This document shows, in pieces, positions 1-7,793 of a DNA stretch of 64,000 bases. The translations under genes were made by a program, and so were the position numbers. The stretch covers positions 124,001 to 188,000 of the forward strand of contig NZ_JAHZSV010000010.1 in NCBI RefSeq assembly GCF_019457905.1, read 5' to 3'. Source of the DNA: Flagellimonas abyssi. Its GTDB lineage: Bacteria > Bacteroidota > Bacteroidia > Flavobacteriales > Flavobacteriaceae. The notes beneath the pieces are model-generated. The model searched no databases. It had not been told where the DNA came from and was given only the letters and a program-made list of their open reading frames with translations. Numbering within the stretch: position 1 is the stretch's first letter; every line of letters begins with the position of its first letter.

Positions 1-853
1 TGTCATAAGATGATATAAACGAGGTACTCAAGGAAACAATACTATAATCAGCTACGGATTTGATCAAATAGCGAAATTTGTTATTATTGGTGGATACGTT
101 TTTATCGTGTGCCGAATGCTTTGCAAACTGAAAAAAGAACATGGTTTTAATGGGAAACTTTTTATGGATATCCACCAACTCGAAAAAATTGTCATAAGGG
201 TCTTTTTTGAGTCTCATCATCACCGAAAAGCGATCCAAGACATCCCTGAACCTAAAATTCCCCAAATCCAATAAAAGCCCTCCTATACTACGGGCAATCC
301 CCCTCATGGCATACGCATGTGAAGTTGTAACATTTATAATCGAGGTAAAACGATAGTCCTTTTCCTTATTTTCCAAATCCGGGAACCTATCCTTTAAGGC
401 CTCCAATAATTTGTAGGCCCAAAGGTCTACCACAGGAAGCTCCAAAAAGTCATTCTGATAAGCTATACTTTCCTTCACAGGGAACCTGCCCACACTGTCC
501 TTAACATGGGGCAAATATTCTTCGTACCTGCTCAAAAGAAAGAAACTGGCCGAAAAAACATCAAAGGGAACAGTGCTTTTATCCCCAGCTGAAAAAAAAC
601 AGGGAAGCCCGTCCCAATCTGATACCCTCACCTCTAAATCATTGATGCCTTGCTCAAACAAAAGATCATTGCTTCGAATAAAGAATTCGTTCTGCAGGGG
701 TTGTTTGGAATACGTCATTTTAGGCCCATTATGTTTGATGAACTCCTCGACCTTTGTTGTAAAACCCATCTCCACGCCCAAGATTTTTTCAAAAATCTGT
801 TTGGCCGTATAGGTCAATCGATTGGTTACCTTATGTGTAAAAATCAACAACAT
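1..853 (-). CDS. Polysaccharide deacetylase-family protein, N-terminal part (runs off left edge)
   Basis: An open frame runs without a stop from an ATG at 853 to the window edge, about 284 codons, starting three bases after the radC stop, so it is probably co-transcribed with radC. The visible protein begins MLLIFTHKV and includes WDGLPCFFSAGD and a DVLDRFSVMMRLKKDPYDNF stretch. From memory this resembles the long N-terminal domain of flavobacterial polysaccharide-deacetylase-like proteins that sit beside radC; the catalytic NodB domain would lie outside the window, so the family call is an inference. No signal peptide is visible. Confidence 0.55.
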   Translation of the reverse strand, partial: MLLIFTHKVTNRLTYTAKQIFEKILGVEMGFTTKVEEFIKHNGPKMTYSKQPLQNEFFIRSNDLLFEQGINDLEVRVSDWDGLPCFFSAGDKSTVPFDVFSASFFLLSRYEEYLPHVKDSVGRFPVKESIAYQNDFLELPVVDLWAYKLLEALKDRFPDLENKEKDYRFTSIINVTTSHAYAMRGIARSIGGLLLDLGNFRFRDVLDRFSVMMRLKKDPYDNFFELVDIHKKFPIKTMFFFQFAKHSAHDKNVSTNNNKFRYLIKSVADYSIVSLSTSFISSYD

Positions 854-856
854 GGA

Positions 857-1555
857 CTACAGTATTCCTTTATCGGCAAAGCTCAAATATTGGTGTTGGG
901 CCAAGATTAAATGATCCAATATTTTTATATCCAGAGCTTCTGATGCCACTTTCAATTTTTTTGTTATTTGTTTGTCTGCAGCACTTGGTGCCAATGTCCC
1001 TGAAGGGTGGTTGTGTGCCAAAATAATACCCACAGCCCCAAGCTCCAATGCTTGTTTTAGGACAAGCCTAACATCTACCAAAGTTCCTGTAATGCCCCCT
1101 TTGCTCAGCTGTGCTTTATGGACAACTTTGTTTGAATTGTTCAGGTAAACAATCCAGAACTCCTCGTGCGGAAGTTCGCCAATCAGTGGATATAGCAACT
1201 CAAAAGCATCGTGACTGCTCTGTATTTTGATTATTTTGGAAGTATCCTCCGATCGTCTGCGCCTACCCATCTCCAATGCTGCGGCAATTGTTACGGCCTT
1301 GGCCTCGCCAATTCCTTTAAAGCGCATCAACTGGTTTACCGATAACTTTCCGAGCTCATTGAGGTTATTGTCCACAGAAGCCAATATCCGTTTGGAAAGT
1401 TCCACTGCGCTCTCGTTCCTACTTCCTGATCCAATTAAAATAGCAATCAGTTCGGCATCCGAAAGTACAAAACTCCCTTTTTGTACTAACTTTTCTCTTG
1501 GCCTATCATCATCGGCCCAGTTTTTTATAGAAAAGGAAGCTAGTTTTTCTTGCAT
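857..1555 (-). CDS. radC: RadC family JAB/MPN-domain protein
   Basis: 232 aa, the usual RadC length. An N-terminal helix-hairpin-helix-like region (LSVNQLMRFKGIGEAKAVTI, residues about 70-90) is followed by the MPN/JAB domain with the metal-binding JAMM signature HNHPSGTLAPSAAD (about residues 180-195). RadC is no longer thought to be a classical DNA repair enzyme; its molecular role is unclear and links to natural transformation have been proposed. The protein is likely cytoplasmic. The start at 1555 gives the typical MQEKLASFSIKNWADDDRPR opening. The downstream deacetylase-like gene starts 3 bases after its stop. Confidence 0.93.
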   Translation of the reverse strand: MQEKLASFSIKNWADDDRPREKLVQKGSFVLSDAELIAILIGSGSRNESAVELSKRILASVDNNLNELGKLSVNQLMRFKGIGEAKAVTIAAALEMGRRRRSEDTSKIIKIQSSHDAFELLYPLIGELPHEEFWIVYLNNSNKVVHKAQLSKGGITGTLVDVRLVLKQALELGAVGIILAHNHPSGTLAPSAADKQITKKLKVASEALDIKILDHLILAQHQYLSFADKGIL

Positions 1556-1608
1556 GTGCTAAAGATAGGAGAATAATTTTATGTAATTTTCAATATAAAT
1601 CCTTCATA

Positions 1609-2061
1609 ATGAAATCCCTTTTCAATACTGAGGCGCACGAAGAAATTATTGCACGTATCCATCAACTTTCAGAATCTTCGGAAAGGCAATGGGGCAAAAT
1701 GAAAGTTGGCCAAATGCTTCACCATTGCCAATTTCCATTAAAAATATCCTTGAAACGGCACAAATCGGATGGCAATGCCAATTTTATGCTCAAACTTGTG
1801 GGCAAATTTTTTAAAAAAAGCTTGTACAACGATAAACCATGGCGCCAAGGTTTGCCCACTGCCAAAGGTTTGAAGGTTGTGGAGGACAAAGATTTTACAA
1901 AAGAAAAGGATATCTTACTTGGTCTGGTGAACGATTTTCATAATGAAAAAGATAAAAAAGAGTGGGACCCACACCCAGTTTTTGGGTCTTTTACACCCGA
2001 ACAATGGGGACAAATGCAATATAAGCACTTGGACCACCATTTAAGGCAATTCAATGTTTGA
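1609..2061 (+). CDS. DUF1569 / DinB-fold protein
   Basis: 150 aa. The sequence has the four-helix DinB-like pattern of DUF1569 proteins: a histidine-bearing motif GQMLHHCQFPLKIS near residues 35-48 and a C-terminal HLDHHLRQF. These histidines could bind a metal, as in the DinB/YfiT superfamily. The substrate is unknown; many relatives are thiol transferases or stress proteins. It stands alone and diverges from radC, with only about 50 bases between the two starts. Confidence 0.8.
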   Translation: MKSLFNTEAHEEIIARIHQLSESSERQWGKMKVGQMLHHCQFPLKISLKRHKSDGNANFMLKLVGKFFKKSLYNDKPWRQGLPTAKGLKVVEDKDFTKEKDILLGLVNDFHNEKDKKEWDPHPVFGSFTPEQWGQMQYKHLDHHLRQFNV

Positions 2062-2074
2062 TGTAGGGAGATAG

Positions 2075-2248
2075 TCAGAGTGAATCGTCTTCATCCTGAA
2101 CCTCGTGCTGTTCTACTTTTTTCCTTGAATCATTTATCATTCGGTCTTCTTGTAGAAAAACGTTGGATATACCCAACATAAATGCAAAAAACGAAACAGA
2201 CACAAATCGTCTTAAGTAAAATGAGATATTGTGAAGGAGCCGTTTCAT
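2075..2248 (-). CDS. Small single-span membrane protein (57 aa)
   Basis: ATG at 2248 to TGA at 2075, 57 codons. The peptide has a basic start (MKRLLHNISFYLRR), one hydrophobic segment (FVSVSFFAFMLGISNVFL, residues 15-32), then a charged acidic tail ending in DEDDSL. The positive-inside pattern predicts an N-in single-span inner membrane protein with the tail outside. It lies downstream of the Mur-ligase-like gene on the same strand (85 bases away). No known family recognised. The amino acid pattern is more gene-like than a chance ORF, but only conservation would prove it. Confidence 0.5.
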   Translation of the reverse strand: MKRLLHNISFYLRRFVSVSFFAFMLGISNVFLQEDRMINDSRKKVEQHEVQDEDDSL

Positions 2249-2332
2249 TCAGAATATCAATCAATTACCATTCCTTTAACCCGTAACTGACAAAATTACA
2301 TTTTCCAATCCTTTTAAATGTTGGATTTGAAG

Positions 2333-3226
2333 CTACTTAAATGTAGCGATTGCCTCATAAAACTCCACTTCGTCCACTCCCATTTGTTGGCAAACCCATT
2401 TGGCCCCCGCTAAATTGCTCAACGCTGTTTCATCAGATATTTCCAATGGCATTTCACCATCTGGCGTATCCAAAAATATTTGTCCGCCATTTTGTTGATA
2501 CGCCGGGGTTACGTAAGGGAACTTTCTTATAGGGTTTTCCGATGACTCCACTCTTCTTTTTACTTCGACATCTTCATCATTATAGGTAATACTCCCTCCC
2601 TTTACAATACTATTTACAAAAATCCCGTATTGTTCCGCATAGGTTTCAAAATCGGAATAAAAACTTCCTTCTTCAAACTCAATATTGGTCAATAAAGCAA
2701 TGTTTGGCTGATAGTTGTGAAACTGTGGTGCAGCGTCAATAACAGATGATGGCCCATCACCACCTTCGATGACAATAAAATCATTTTCTTCGGTTAAATG
2801 GATTCCATTTGGAGAAGAAAGCACATAATCGACTTCAATATTGTTATAGTCCAATACATGTAAAATCATTGAAACGACCTCGGACCTTCTCTGGCTGCCG
2901 GCTATCACAACACGTGTTTTCAATTTAACCAGCTCGTATAGGAATTCAGGGCAAGAAACCAATCGCAAACCTAGTTCCTTAGCCTTTTCCAATTCCGGGT
3001 TGTCGCTTGTAACATTAGCACCTAAAACAACGAAATCCAATTGTGAATTGACCCTATTTGAAAACCAACCTATCTCATCCCACATCAATCCTTGGTCTCG
3101 CATAACGTCCTTCAACGATTCATCAAAAAGTTCATCACTTCCGGTTACCGTATCTCCCTTCTTATGAAGAGCTAAGGCCACATTAAACATTTCTACCTCG
3201 CCCAAACCTATAAAATGTACCTGCAT
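2333..3226 (-). CDS. Truncated, catalytically dead Mur-ligase (Mpl-like) paralogue
   Basis: 297 aa, against about 450 aa for Mpl (UDP-MurNAc:tripeptide ligase). The N-terminal Rossmann-like domain is present (MQVHFIGLGEVEMFNVALAL, GSDELFDE, VVLGANVTSDNPEL). At the ATP P-loop, where active ligases have G-[ST]-H-G-K-T-T, this protein has AGSQRRSEV, so the lysine and threonines are gone. The carbamylated/metal region (usually EGDEYLSS-like) reads EGGDGPSS. The open frame stops at FYEAIATFK, just where active enzymes enter the C-terminal domain. The reading frame is intact and a textbook promoter lies upstream, so it is likely expressed as a non-enzymatic protein that might bind a muropeptide or partner. 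Cytoplasmic. Confidence 0.8.
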   Translation of the reverse strand: MQVHFIGLGEVEMFNVALALHKKGDTVTGSDELFDESLKDVMRDQGLMWDEIGWFSNRVNSQLDFVVLGANVTSDNPELEKAKELGLRLVSCPEFLYELVKLKTRVVIAGSQRRSEVVSMILHVLDYNNIEVDYVLSSPNGIHLTEENDFIVIEGGDGPSSVIDAAPQFHNYQPNIALLTNIEFEEGSFYSDFETYAEQYGIFVNSIVKGGSITYNDEDVEVKRRVESSENPIRKFPYVTPAYQQNGGQIFLDTPDGEMPLEISDETALSNLAGAKWVCQQMGVDEVEFYEAIATFK

Positions 3227-3243
3227 TGATTCAATTTAGGTTT

Positions 3244-3274
3244 CAAAAATAGCCAATGCCGGTGCCAATACAAA
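3244..3274 (-). promoter_or_regulatory. Promoter of the Mur-ligase-like gene
   Basis: On the minus strand TATTTTTG (3251-3244) fits the Bacteroidota -7 box TAnnTTTG, and TTTG (3274-3271) sits exactly 19 bases upstream as the -33 box. The start codon at 3226 follows the -7 box by about 17 bases. Confidence 0.7.
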
Positions 3275-3322
3275 TTCCGAAACCCTAGATTAATGCCTAT
3301 CTTGGTGGTAAATTTGAGAACT

Positions 3323-3634
3323 ATGAATTTATCAGAAATAAAATCAAAAGAAATTATGCCTGGCTACCATGGTAAATTGGTACACGGAGAACGGATGAGC
3401 TGGGTGTTTTGGGATGTAGAACCAAATGCCGAAGTGCCCGAGCACCAGCACGACCATGAACAAATTATGCATGTAGTGGAAGGTACTTTTGAATTCACCT
3501 TGAATGGCGAAAAAGGAACTTACACTGCTGGAGATGTTGTGGTTATTCCTTCCAATGCCCCACATAGTGGTAGGGCATTGACGGCCTGCAAATTAATGGA
3601 CATTTTTAGTCCGGTTAGAGAAGAATACCGATAG
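3323..3634 (+). CDS. Small cupin-domain protein
   Basis: 103 aa from the ATG at 3323. A single cupin barrel holds metal-ligand motif 1 (PEHQHDHEQIMHVVEG) and motif 2 (PSNAPHSGRA). An upstream in-frame ATG at 3293 is less likely: a TAAATTTG -7 box (3309-3316) lies between the two, which would put transcription start at or next to 3323 and make a nearly leaderless mRNA. The stop is two bases before the SDR start, so both genes form an operon; a metal-binding cupin and an oxidoreductase could act on the same small metabolite. Substrate unknown. Confidence 0.85.
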   Translation: MNLSEIKSKEIMPGYHGKLVHGERMSWVFWDVEPNAEVPEHQHDHEQIMHVVEGTFEFTLNGEKGTYTAGDVVVIPSNAPHSGRALTACKLMDIFSPVREEYR

Positions 3635-3636
3635 TC

Positions 3637-4422
3637 ATGAACATATCTCTCAAAGGAAAGAATGCCTTGGTCGGCGGCAGCAGTAAAGGAATCGGTGAAG
3701 CTATCGCTCGGCAATTGGCCGAAAGCGGCGCCAGCGTTACGTTGATGGCCCGAAGCGAGGGACGTATGAAAGATATCATTAGTGAATTGGACTCTTCGCA
3801 AGGGCAAAAACACCAGTTCCTATCCGTAGATTTTTCCAATTTCAAAAACTATAAGAAAACAATATCCAGGTTCTTTGAAATCAATTCTGTAGACATTTTG
3901 GTTAACAATACCCAAGGTCCCGAAGGCGGCGGCGCATTGGAAAAAAATGTTGAAGATTATCAAAATGCATTTGACCTGCTTTTCAAATCTGTTGTTTACA
4001 CTACGGAACTTGCGCTAAAACATATGCAGGAAAACAAATGGGGCCGCATCATTAACATAGCGTCTATTTCGGTAAAGGAACCATTGAACTATTTGGCTCT
4101 TTCGAACACTATTCGAGCTGCGGTGGTCACTTGGGCCAAAAGTTTGGCTTATGATGTGGCCAAAGATGGGATTACCGTGAACAGTACGCTAACAGGTTAC
4201 TTTGATACGGACCGCATTGCCCAATTGAATTCCAAAAAAGCTGAAAAGTTAGGAATTTCTCCAGAAGAGGTTCGTTCCAATATGGAAGAACAGGTTCCTG
4301 TAAAAAGAATTGGAGATCCCAAAGAATATGGATACTTGGTTGCATTTTTGGCTTCGGACCAAGCTGCTTTCATCACTGGAACTAATATTCCTATTGACGG
4401 GGGCTTGTTGAAATCACTTTAA
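3637..4422 (+). CDS. Atypical SDR-family oxidoreductase
   Basis: 261 aa, classical SDR length. The NAD(P)-binding motif is GGSSKGIG (about residues 13-20) and the structural NNxxG position reads NNTQGP. The active-site region reads SISVKEPLNYLALSNTIRAA: aligning on the following AKSLA, the usual YxxxK becomes SxxxR, so the canonical catalytic Tyr and Lys are missing. The C-terminal TGTNIPIDGG motif is normal. This atypical subfamily is often labelled 3-oxoacyl-ACP reductase, which I would not trust here. Translationally close to the cupin gene (2-base gap). Confidence 0.85.
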   Translation: MNISLKGKNALVGGSSKGIGEAIARQLAESGASVTLMARSEGRMKDIISELDSSQGQKHQFLSVDFSNFKNYKKTISRFFEINSVDILVNNTQGPEGGGALEKNVEDYQNAFDLLFKSVVYTTELALKHMQENKWGRIINIASISVKEPLNYLALSNTIRAAVVTWAKSLAYDVAKDGITVNSTLTGYFDTDRIAQLNSKKAEKLGISPEEVRSNMEEQVPVKRIGDPKEYGYLVAFLASDQAAFITGTNIPIDGGLLKSL

Positions 4423-4516
4423 AAAACTGGCTCCCAACAAATTAAATCTTATCATAAAATTATCACATATTCAATTTTTGAATACTTTTAATGTGTAACC
4501 AATAAAATTTATACTT

Positions 4517-4894
4517 ATGAATTCAAAAGTTTTTATGGTGATCCGTATCCTATTGGGGTTGTTCGTCATCATTTTTGGGGCCAACAAACTCTATCCATTC
4601 CTTCCGGCTCCCGAAGAAATGCCAGAAGGTATGATGACCTATTTTACAGGGTTGACAATGTCCAAAACTCTAATATTGGTTGGATTGGTAGAGGTGTTGG
4701 CAGGCATTTCCTTCATTTTGAACAAATATGGAGCTTTAATGGCTATCATATTGATGAGCGTATCGGTATGTGCTGTCCTGTTCCACCTAACCATGGCGAT
4801 GGAGTCCATTGCCCCTGCACTGGCACTACTGATTCTCAACATTGTTGTGCTTGTCGGCTATAAAGACCGATACAAGGACATTTTAAGACCTTAA
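4517..4894 (+). CDS. DoxX-like four-helix membrane protein
   Basis: 125 aa with four predicted membrane helices (about residues 5-25, 50-68, 72-92, 97-115). The first carries the DoxX-type RILLGLFVIIFGANKL signature. Inner membrane; function unknown, with some DoxX relatives linked to quinone or redox stress. It is followed immediately by a strong terminator shared with the convergent response regulator gene. Confidence 0.8.
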   Translation: MNSKVFMVIRILLGLFVIIFGANKLYPFLPAPEEMPEGMMTYFTGLTMSKTLILVGLVEVLAGISFILNKYGALMAIILMSVSVCAVLFHLTMAMESIAPALALLILNIVVLVGYKDRYKDILRP

Positions 4895-4895
4895 C

Positions 4896-4927
4896 AAAAA
4901 AACCTCCAATTGAATTGGAGGTTTTTT
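4896..4927. terminator. Bidirectional intrinsic terminator
   Basis: The stem AACCTCCAAT/ATTGGAGGTT with a three-base loop is flanked by A and T runs on both sides, so it can end transcription of the DoxX gene on the plus strand and of the LytTR regulator on the minus strand. Confidence 0.85.
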
Positions 4928-5651
4928 ATAAACTCATTTTATCCTTGAAAATATAGGATTGCCTGCGGGAAACCTCCACTTCCTCACCATTTTTCATGGT
5001 GAGCTTAAGCTTTCCATTAAACCATGGAACTACATTTTCAATATAGTTGGTATTAATGATTTGCTGACGGTTTGCCCTAAAAAATGAATCTTCGGGCAAC
5101 TTTTCTTCCACTTGGTTAAGCGATTTGTAGAGCATGGGCTTTTTATCCTCGAAGAATACCCGCGTGTAGTTCCCGACAATTTCGAAGAGTGATATATCCC
5201 CTATTTTCACCAACCAACAGTCCTCTCCATCTTTTATGAAAATCTGACTGCCCTCTGTCAACTTTTTGATGGCGGGACTATCTACTTGCCTGTCAACCAT
5301 TTTTGCACGGACTTTCTCAATGGCCATATCAAAACGTTTGTTGCTGACCGGTTTTAATAGATAATCCAATGCATTGTACTCAAAGGATTTTATGGCATAT
5401 TCGTCGTAAGCTGTAGTAAAGATGATAATCGGCACCTCATCCAACATTTCCAATAGATCGAAACCATCCTTTTCCGGCATATTGATATCAAGGAACAACA
5501 AATCAGGGGATTCGGACCCAATTAATTCAACACCATCATCTACATTACTTGCTTCGCCAATAAGCTCCAAATCATCATGTAGCTTAATGAGTTCCTTGAG
5601 CTCGTTCCTTGCCAATCGAGAATCTTCAACTATTACCGCCCTGATCTTCAT
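4926..5651 (-). CDS. LytTR-family response regulator
   Basis: 241 aa. The receiver domain (residues 1-120) has the acidic pair near IVEDS, the phospho-acceptor Asp in PDLLFLDINMPEKDG and the Lys in DYLLKPV. The LytTR DNA-binding domain occupies about 140-241 (FFRANRQQIINTNYIENV). LytTR proteins bind two 9-bp direct repeats 21-22 bp apart; such repeats occur in this window at 7125-7154 and 21584-21634. The start overlaps the kinase gene by 4 bases, so both are translated together. Confidence 0.93.
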   Translation of the reverse strand: MKIRAVIVEDSRLARNELKELIKLHDDLELIGEASNVDDGVELIGSESPDLLFLDINMPEKDGFDLLEMLDEVPIIIFTTAYDEYAIKSFEYNALDYLLKPVSNKRFDMAIEKVRAKMVDRQVDSPAIKKLTEGSQIFIKDGEDCWLVKIGDISLFEIVGNYTRVFFEDKKPMLYKSLNQVEEKLPEDSFFRANRQQIINTNYIENVVPWFNGKLKLTMKNGEEVEVSRRQSYIFKDKMSL

Positions 5652-6706
5652 GCCAATGGTATTTTGATTTCAGCCACTACCTCATCAGATATCTCCTCTA
5701 ATTTAAAAGATGCTTTGCCAGCATACAATAGCTTCAAGCGCTGTTCTATGTTTATCAAACCTAATTTGGTGGAGTCTTTGGCAATATTGAGTTTTCCTGT
5801 ATTCCTTACTTCTATCATCAAATCATCTTCTTTCCTGGATATATCCAAGAGAATCCTTCCTCCATTTTTAAGATTGGAAATACCATGCTTGGTTGCATTT
5901 TCTATGAGTAATTGAATGATCATCGGCGGAATTCTAAGATCCAAGGTATCCGCCCCTACTTGTTTCACAAACTCCAAACGATCTTCGAACTGTATTTTAG
6001 AAAGGTCGATATAGTTGTCCACTACTTCCAACTCCTCCCGTACTGGAATATCATTGATATTGTTTTTGGTAAGGGAATAGCGAATAATTTCGGAGAGCTT
6101 GGTAAGCATTTCCCTTGATTTTTCCACATCTTCCAGCATGAGACCTCTAATGTTGTTGAGACTATTGAACATAAAATGTGGATTTATTTGTCCCTTTAAG
6201 GTGTTTAATTGGGCCTGCTTTAAGGTGGTGTTCAGTTCCAGCCTTTCAATTCTGTCCTGATTCAATTTCAAAAGCAATTTAATCACCAAATAGGTGAAGG
6301 TCCATGCTCCGACCAAAAAAAGCGAATTCAATACTTGGACCATGACTTTGTCATAACCCTCGAACATCTGCATTTCTGCCTCGGTAATTTCTGGGCCAAA
6401 TTTTATGTAGATATATCCAAAAAAGACATTTAAAAGTCCGAAAATCGTTGAAGCCAGTAATATGGATACAATAATTTTCAGGACCTCTTTTCCACCAAAG
6501 GAATCAAAATGAACATTTCTCTTAAGGTACCAACGTAAGATGGAGGTCGAAAATACGCCTATAAAAATTCCAACAACCACGGAGAAAATGGTCATCTCCA
6601 AACTAATTTTTTGAGGAATCAAAGCTGCAATGGCATTGATAAACCCCCACCCCAATAATTGGAGCGTCCAAAATGCAATATTTCTCTTTCTACTACTTAA
6701 TTCCAT
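5648..6706 (-). CDS. LytS/YehU-type sensor histidine kinase
   Basis: 352 aa. Four N-terminal membrane helices (about residues 11-30, 38-58, 72-95, 118-142) are followed by a short coiled linker, the His_kinase H-box with QINPHFMFNSLNNIR (about 175-190) and a HATPase domain (LLIENATKHG N-box). It has no periplasmic sensor domain, so the signal is probably sensed in or near the membrane. It partners with the overlapping LytTR regulator. The start at 6706 lies 20 bases after a TAAATTTG -7 box. Confidence 0.92.
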   Translation of the reverse strand: MELSSRKRNIAFWTLQLLGWGFINAIAALIPQKISLEMTIFSVVVGIFIGVFSTSILRWYLKRNVHFDSFGGKEVLKIIVSILLASTIFGLLNVFFGYIYIKFGPEITEAEMQMFEGYDKVMVQVLNSLFLVGAWTFTYLVIKLLLKLNQDRIERLELNTTLKQAQLNTLKGQINPHFMFNSLNNIRGLMLEDVEKSREMLTKLSEIIRYSLTKNNINDIPVREELEVVDNYIDLSKIQFEDRLEFVKQVGADTLDLRIPPMIIQLLIENATKHGISNLKNGGRILLDISRKEDDLMIEVRNTGKLNIAKDSTKLGLINIEQRLKLLYAGKASFKLEEISDEVVAEIKIPLA

Positions 6707-6726
6707 TCCTTTGAGCCACGTTTGCC

Positions 6727-6734
6727 CAAATTTA
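6727..6734 (-). promoter_or_regulatory. -7 box of the lytS-lytTR operon
   Basis: TAAATTTG on the minus strand matches TAnnTTTG and ends 20 bases before the kinase ATG. No clear -33 TTTG at the standard distance was seen. Confidence 0.5.
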
Positions 6735-6761
6735 CATTAAACCAATTCAGTATTGGTGCTA

Positions 6762-6971
6762 CTAAGATTTTTGTGCGGCTTTTCTTTTAAACGGATTGCT
6801 GCAAGATTTTTTCTGTGGTAAAAAGGCAACCCACATCATGGTTATTCCCGAATAGAAAAATGGAAAGTACTCCATATACTCCCATGTTTGATATCTTCCA
6901 AATATCCCTATGGACACGCCAATTATTCCCATGGCCAAAACTACTTTCTGAATTGTTTTAAGCTTTTTCAT
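6762..6971 (-). CDS. Small two-helix membrane protein (69 aa)
   Basis: Two hydrophobic segments (KVVLAMGIIGVSIGIFG, residues 9-25, and FFYSGITMMWVAFLP, 38-52) with basic N- and C-termini (RKAAQKS), so both ends are probably cytoplasmic. It precedes lytS on the same strand, and a LytTR-type direct repeat lies upstream at 7125-7154. It may be a target or accessory of the two-component system; function unknown. Confidence 0.7.
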   Translation of the reverse strand: MKKLKTIQKVVLAMGIIGVSIGIFGRYQTWEYMEYFPFFYSGITMMWVAFLPQKKSCSNPFKRKAAQKS

Positions 6972-6998
6972 ATTAATAAATTTTGCAACGCTGGCAGA

Positions 6999-7052
6999 TT
7001 ATAAAATAATACTTACTAAAATTGAAATGATTAATTTGGCTAGTGCTATCAT
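6999..7052 (-). CDS. Tiny hydrophobic peptide ORF (17 aa)
   Basis: ATG at 7052 to TAA at 6999 encodes MIALAKLIISILVSIIL, almost wholly hydrophobic with one lysine. It sits between the LytTR-type repeats (72 bases upstream) and the small membrane protein gene, in the same direction. It could be a membrane-active peptide, a leader peptide or chance. Only conservation or ribosome profiling would settle it. Confidence 0.3.
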   Translation of the reverse strand: MIALAKLIISILVSIIL

Positions 7053-7124
7053 AACTGTTCGGTTTTAGAATTTATTTCTAAAGCTAAAGTATAGGACAAC
7101 CCTTGCTTGATGAAGTGATTTATG

Positions 7125-7154
7125 ACAAGTGGTAATTTTGACAAACTGAACGGT
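7125..7154 (-). promoter_or_regulatory. LytTR-type direct-repeat operator
   Basis: On the minus strand ACCGTTCAG (7154-7146) and ACCACTTGT (7133-7125) are direct repeats with exactly 21-base period. The first fits every fixed position of the published LytTR consensus [TA][AC][CA]GTTN[AG][TG]; the second matches all but two. The local LytTR regulator is the obvious candidate binder; the targets downstream are the tiny ORF and the 69-aa membrane protein. Confidence 0.6.
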
Positions 7155-7205
7155 AAAATCAGTTGCTACCGGTTTAAGATAGTGGTAAAGAACTAATTTT
7201 AAGGA

Positions 7206-7730
7206 CTATTTTACCTTTGGAGGAAATTTTGAGAATACTTTTTTTACCACGGCCCGTAGTTTATCCTCTCGCACACTTGGCGATGCATTTTCTCTAAGAC
7301 CACTCTCGGCGACTGCCTGCCAAACAAGTGCATCACGCTGTGCATCCACCAAATCGATTTGGATACTGCGCTGCATATTTGGGCCGCCCAATGGTAACCC
7401 AACAGAAATTCCTCCGCCGACATTTCTACCACCACCGCCAAGACCAACACCTACATTGTTATTGGGTGCGCTCCTGTATTCATTGCTTATGATGTTGATG
7501 AAGAGTTCGGGTTCTTCGGCCAATCGATAACCTCTAGCTTTTAGTGTAGAATCCAAGGCATTGAGCAATCTTTTTTCATCCAACTGACTCAATCCAGATT
7601 GCATATCGGAATAATAGTTATAGGTAGAATAGCTGGAAAAATCGACTGTTTTATCGTAATCATAGTTTACCTTGACAGAGCTACAGGATGCCAACAAAAC
7701 AATCAAAACTATGGAAAGTAAATAACGCAT
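7206..7730 (-). CDS. DUF4136 lipoprotein
   Basis: 174 aa from the ATG at 7730, which opens a lipoprotein signal peptide MRYLLSIVLIVLLASC with lipobox LASC; an upstream in-frame start at 7763 only adds residues ahead of the signal. The mature part has the DUF4136 pattern (VNYDYDKTVDFSSYSTYNYY; later QIDLVDAQRDALVWQAVAES) interrupted by a glycine-rich stretch (GVGLGGGGRNVGGG). Likely anchored in the outer membrane facing the periplasm. Function unknown. Confidence 0.88.
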   Translation of the reverse strand: MRYLLSIVLIVLLASCSSVKVNYDYDKTVDFSSYSTYNYYSDMQSGLSQLDEKRLLNALDSTLKARGYRLAEEPELFINIISNEYRSAPNNNVGVGLGGGGRNVGGGISVGLPLGGPNMQRSIQIDLVDAQRDALVWQAVAESGLRENASPSVREDKLRAVVKKVFSKFPPKVK

Positions 7731-7793
7731 ATTGGATATTTGGGTTCTCCTAAAATTAATCAATATATTGATTAGAGGATAGATAGCTGTCGG

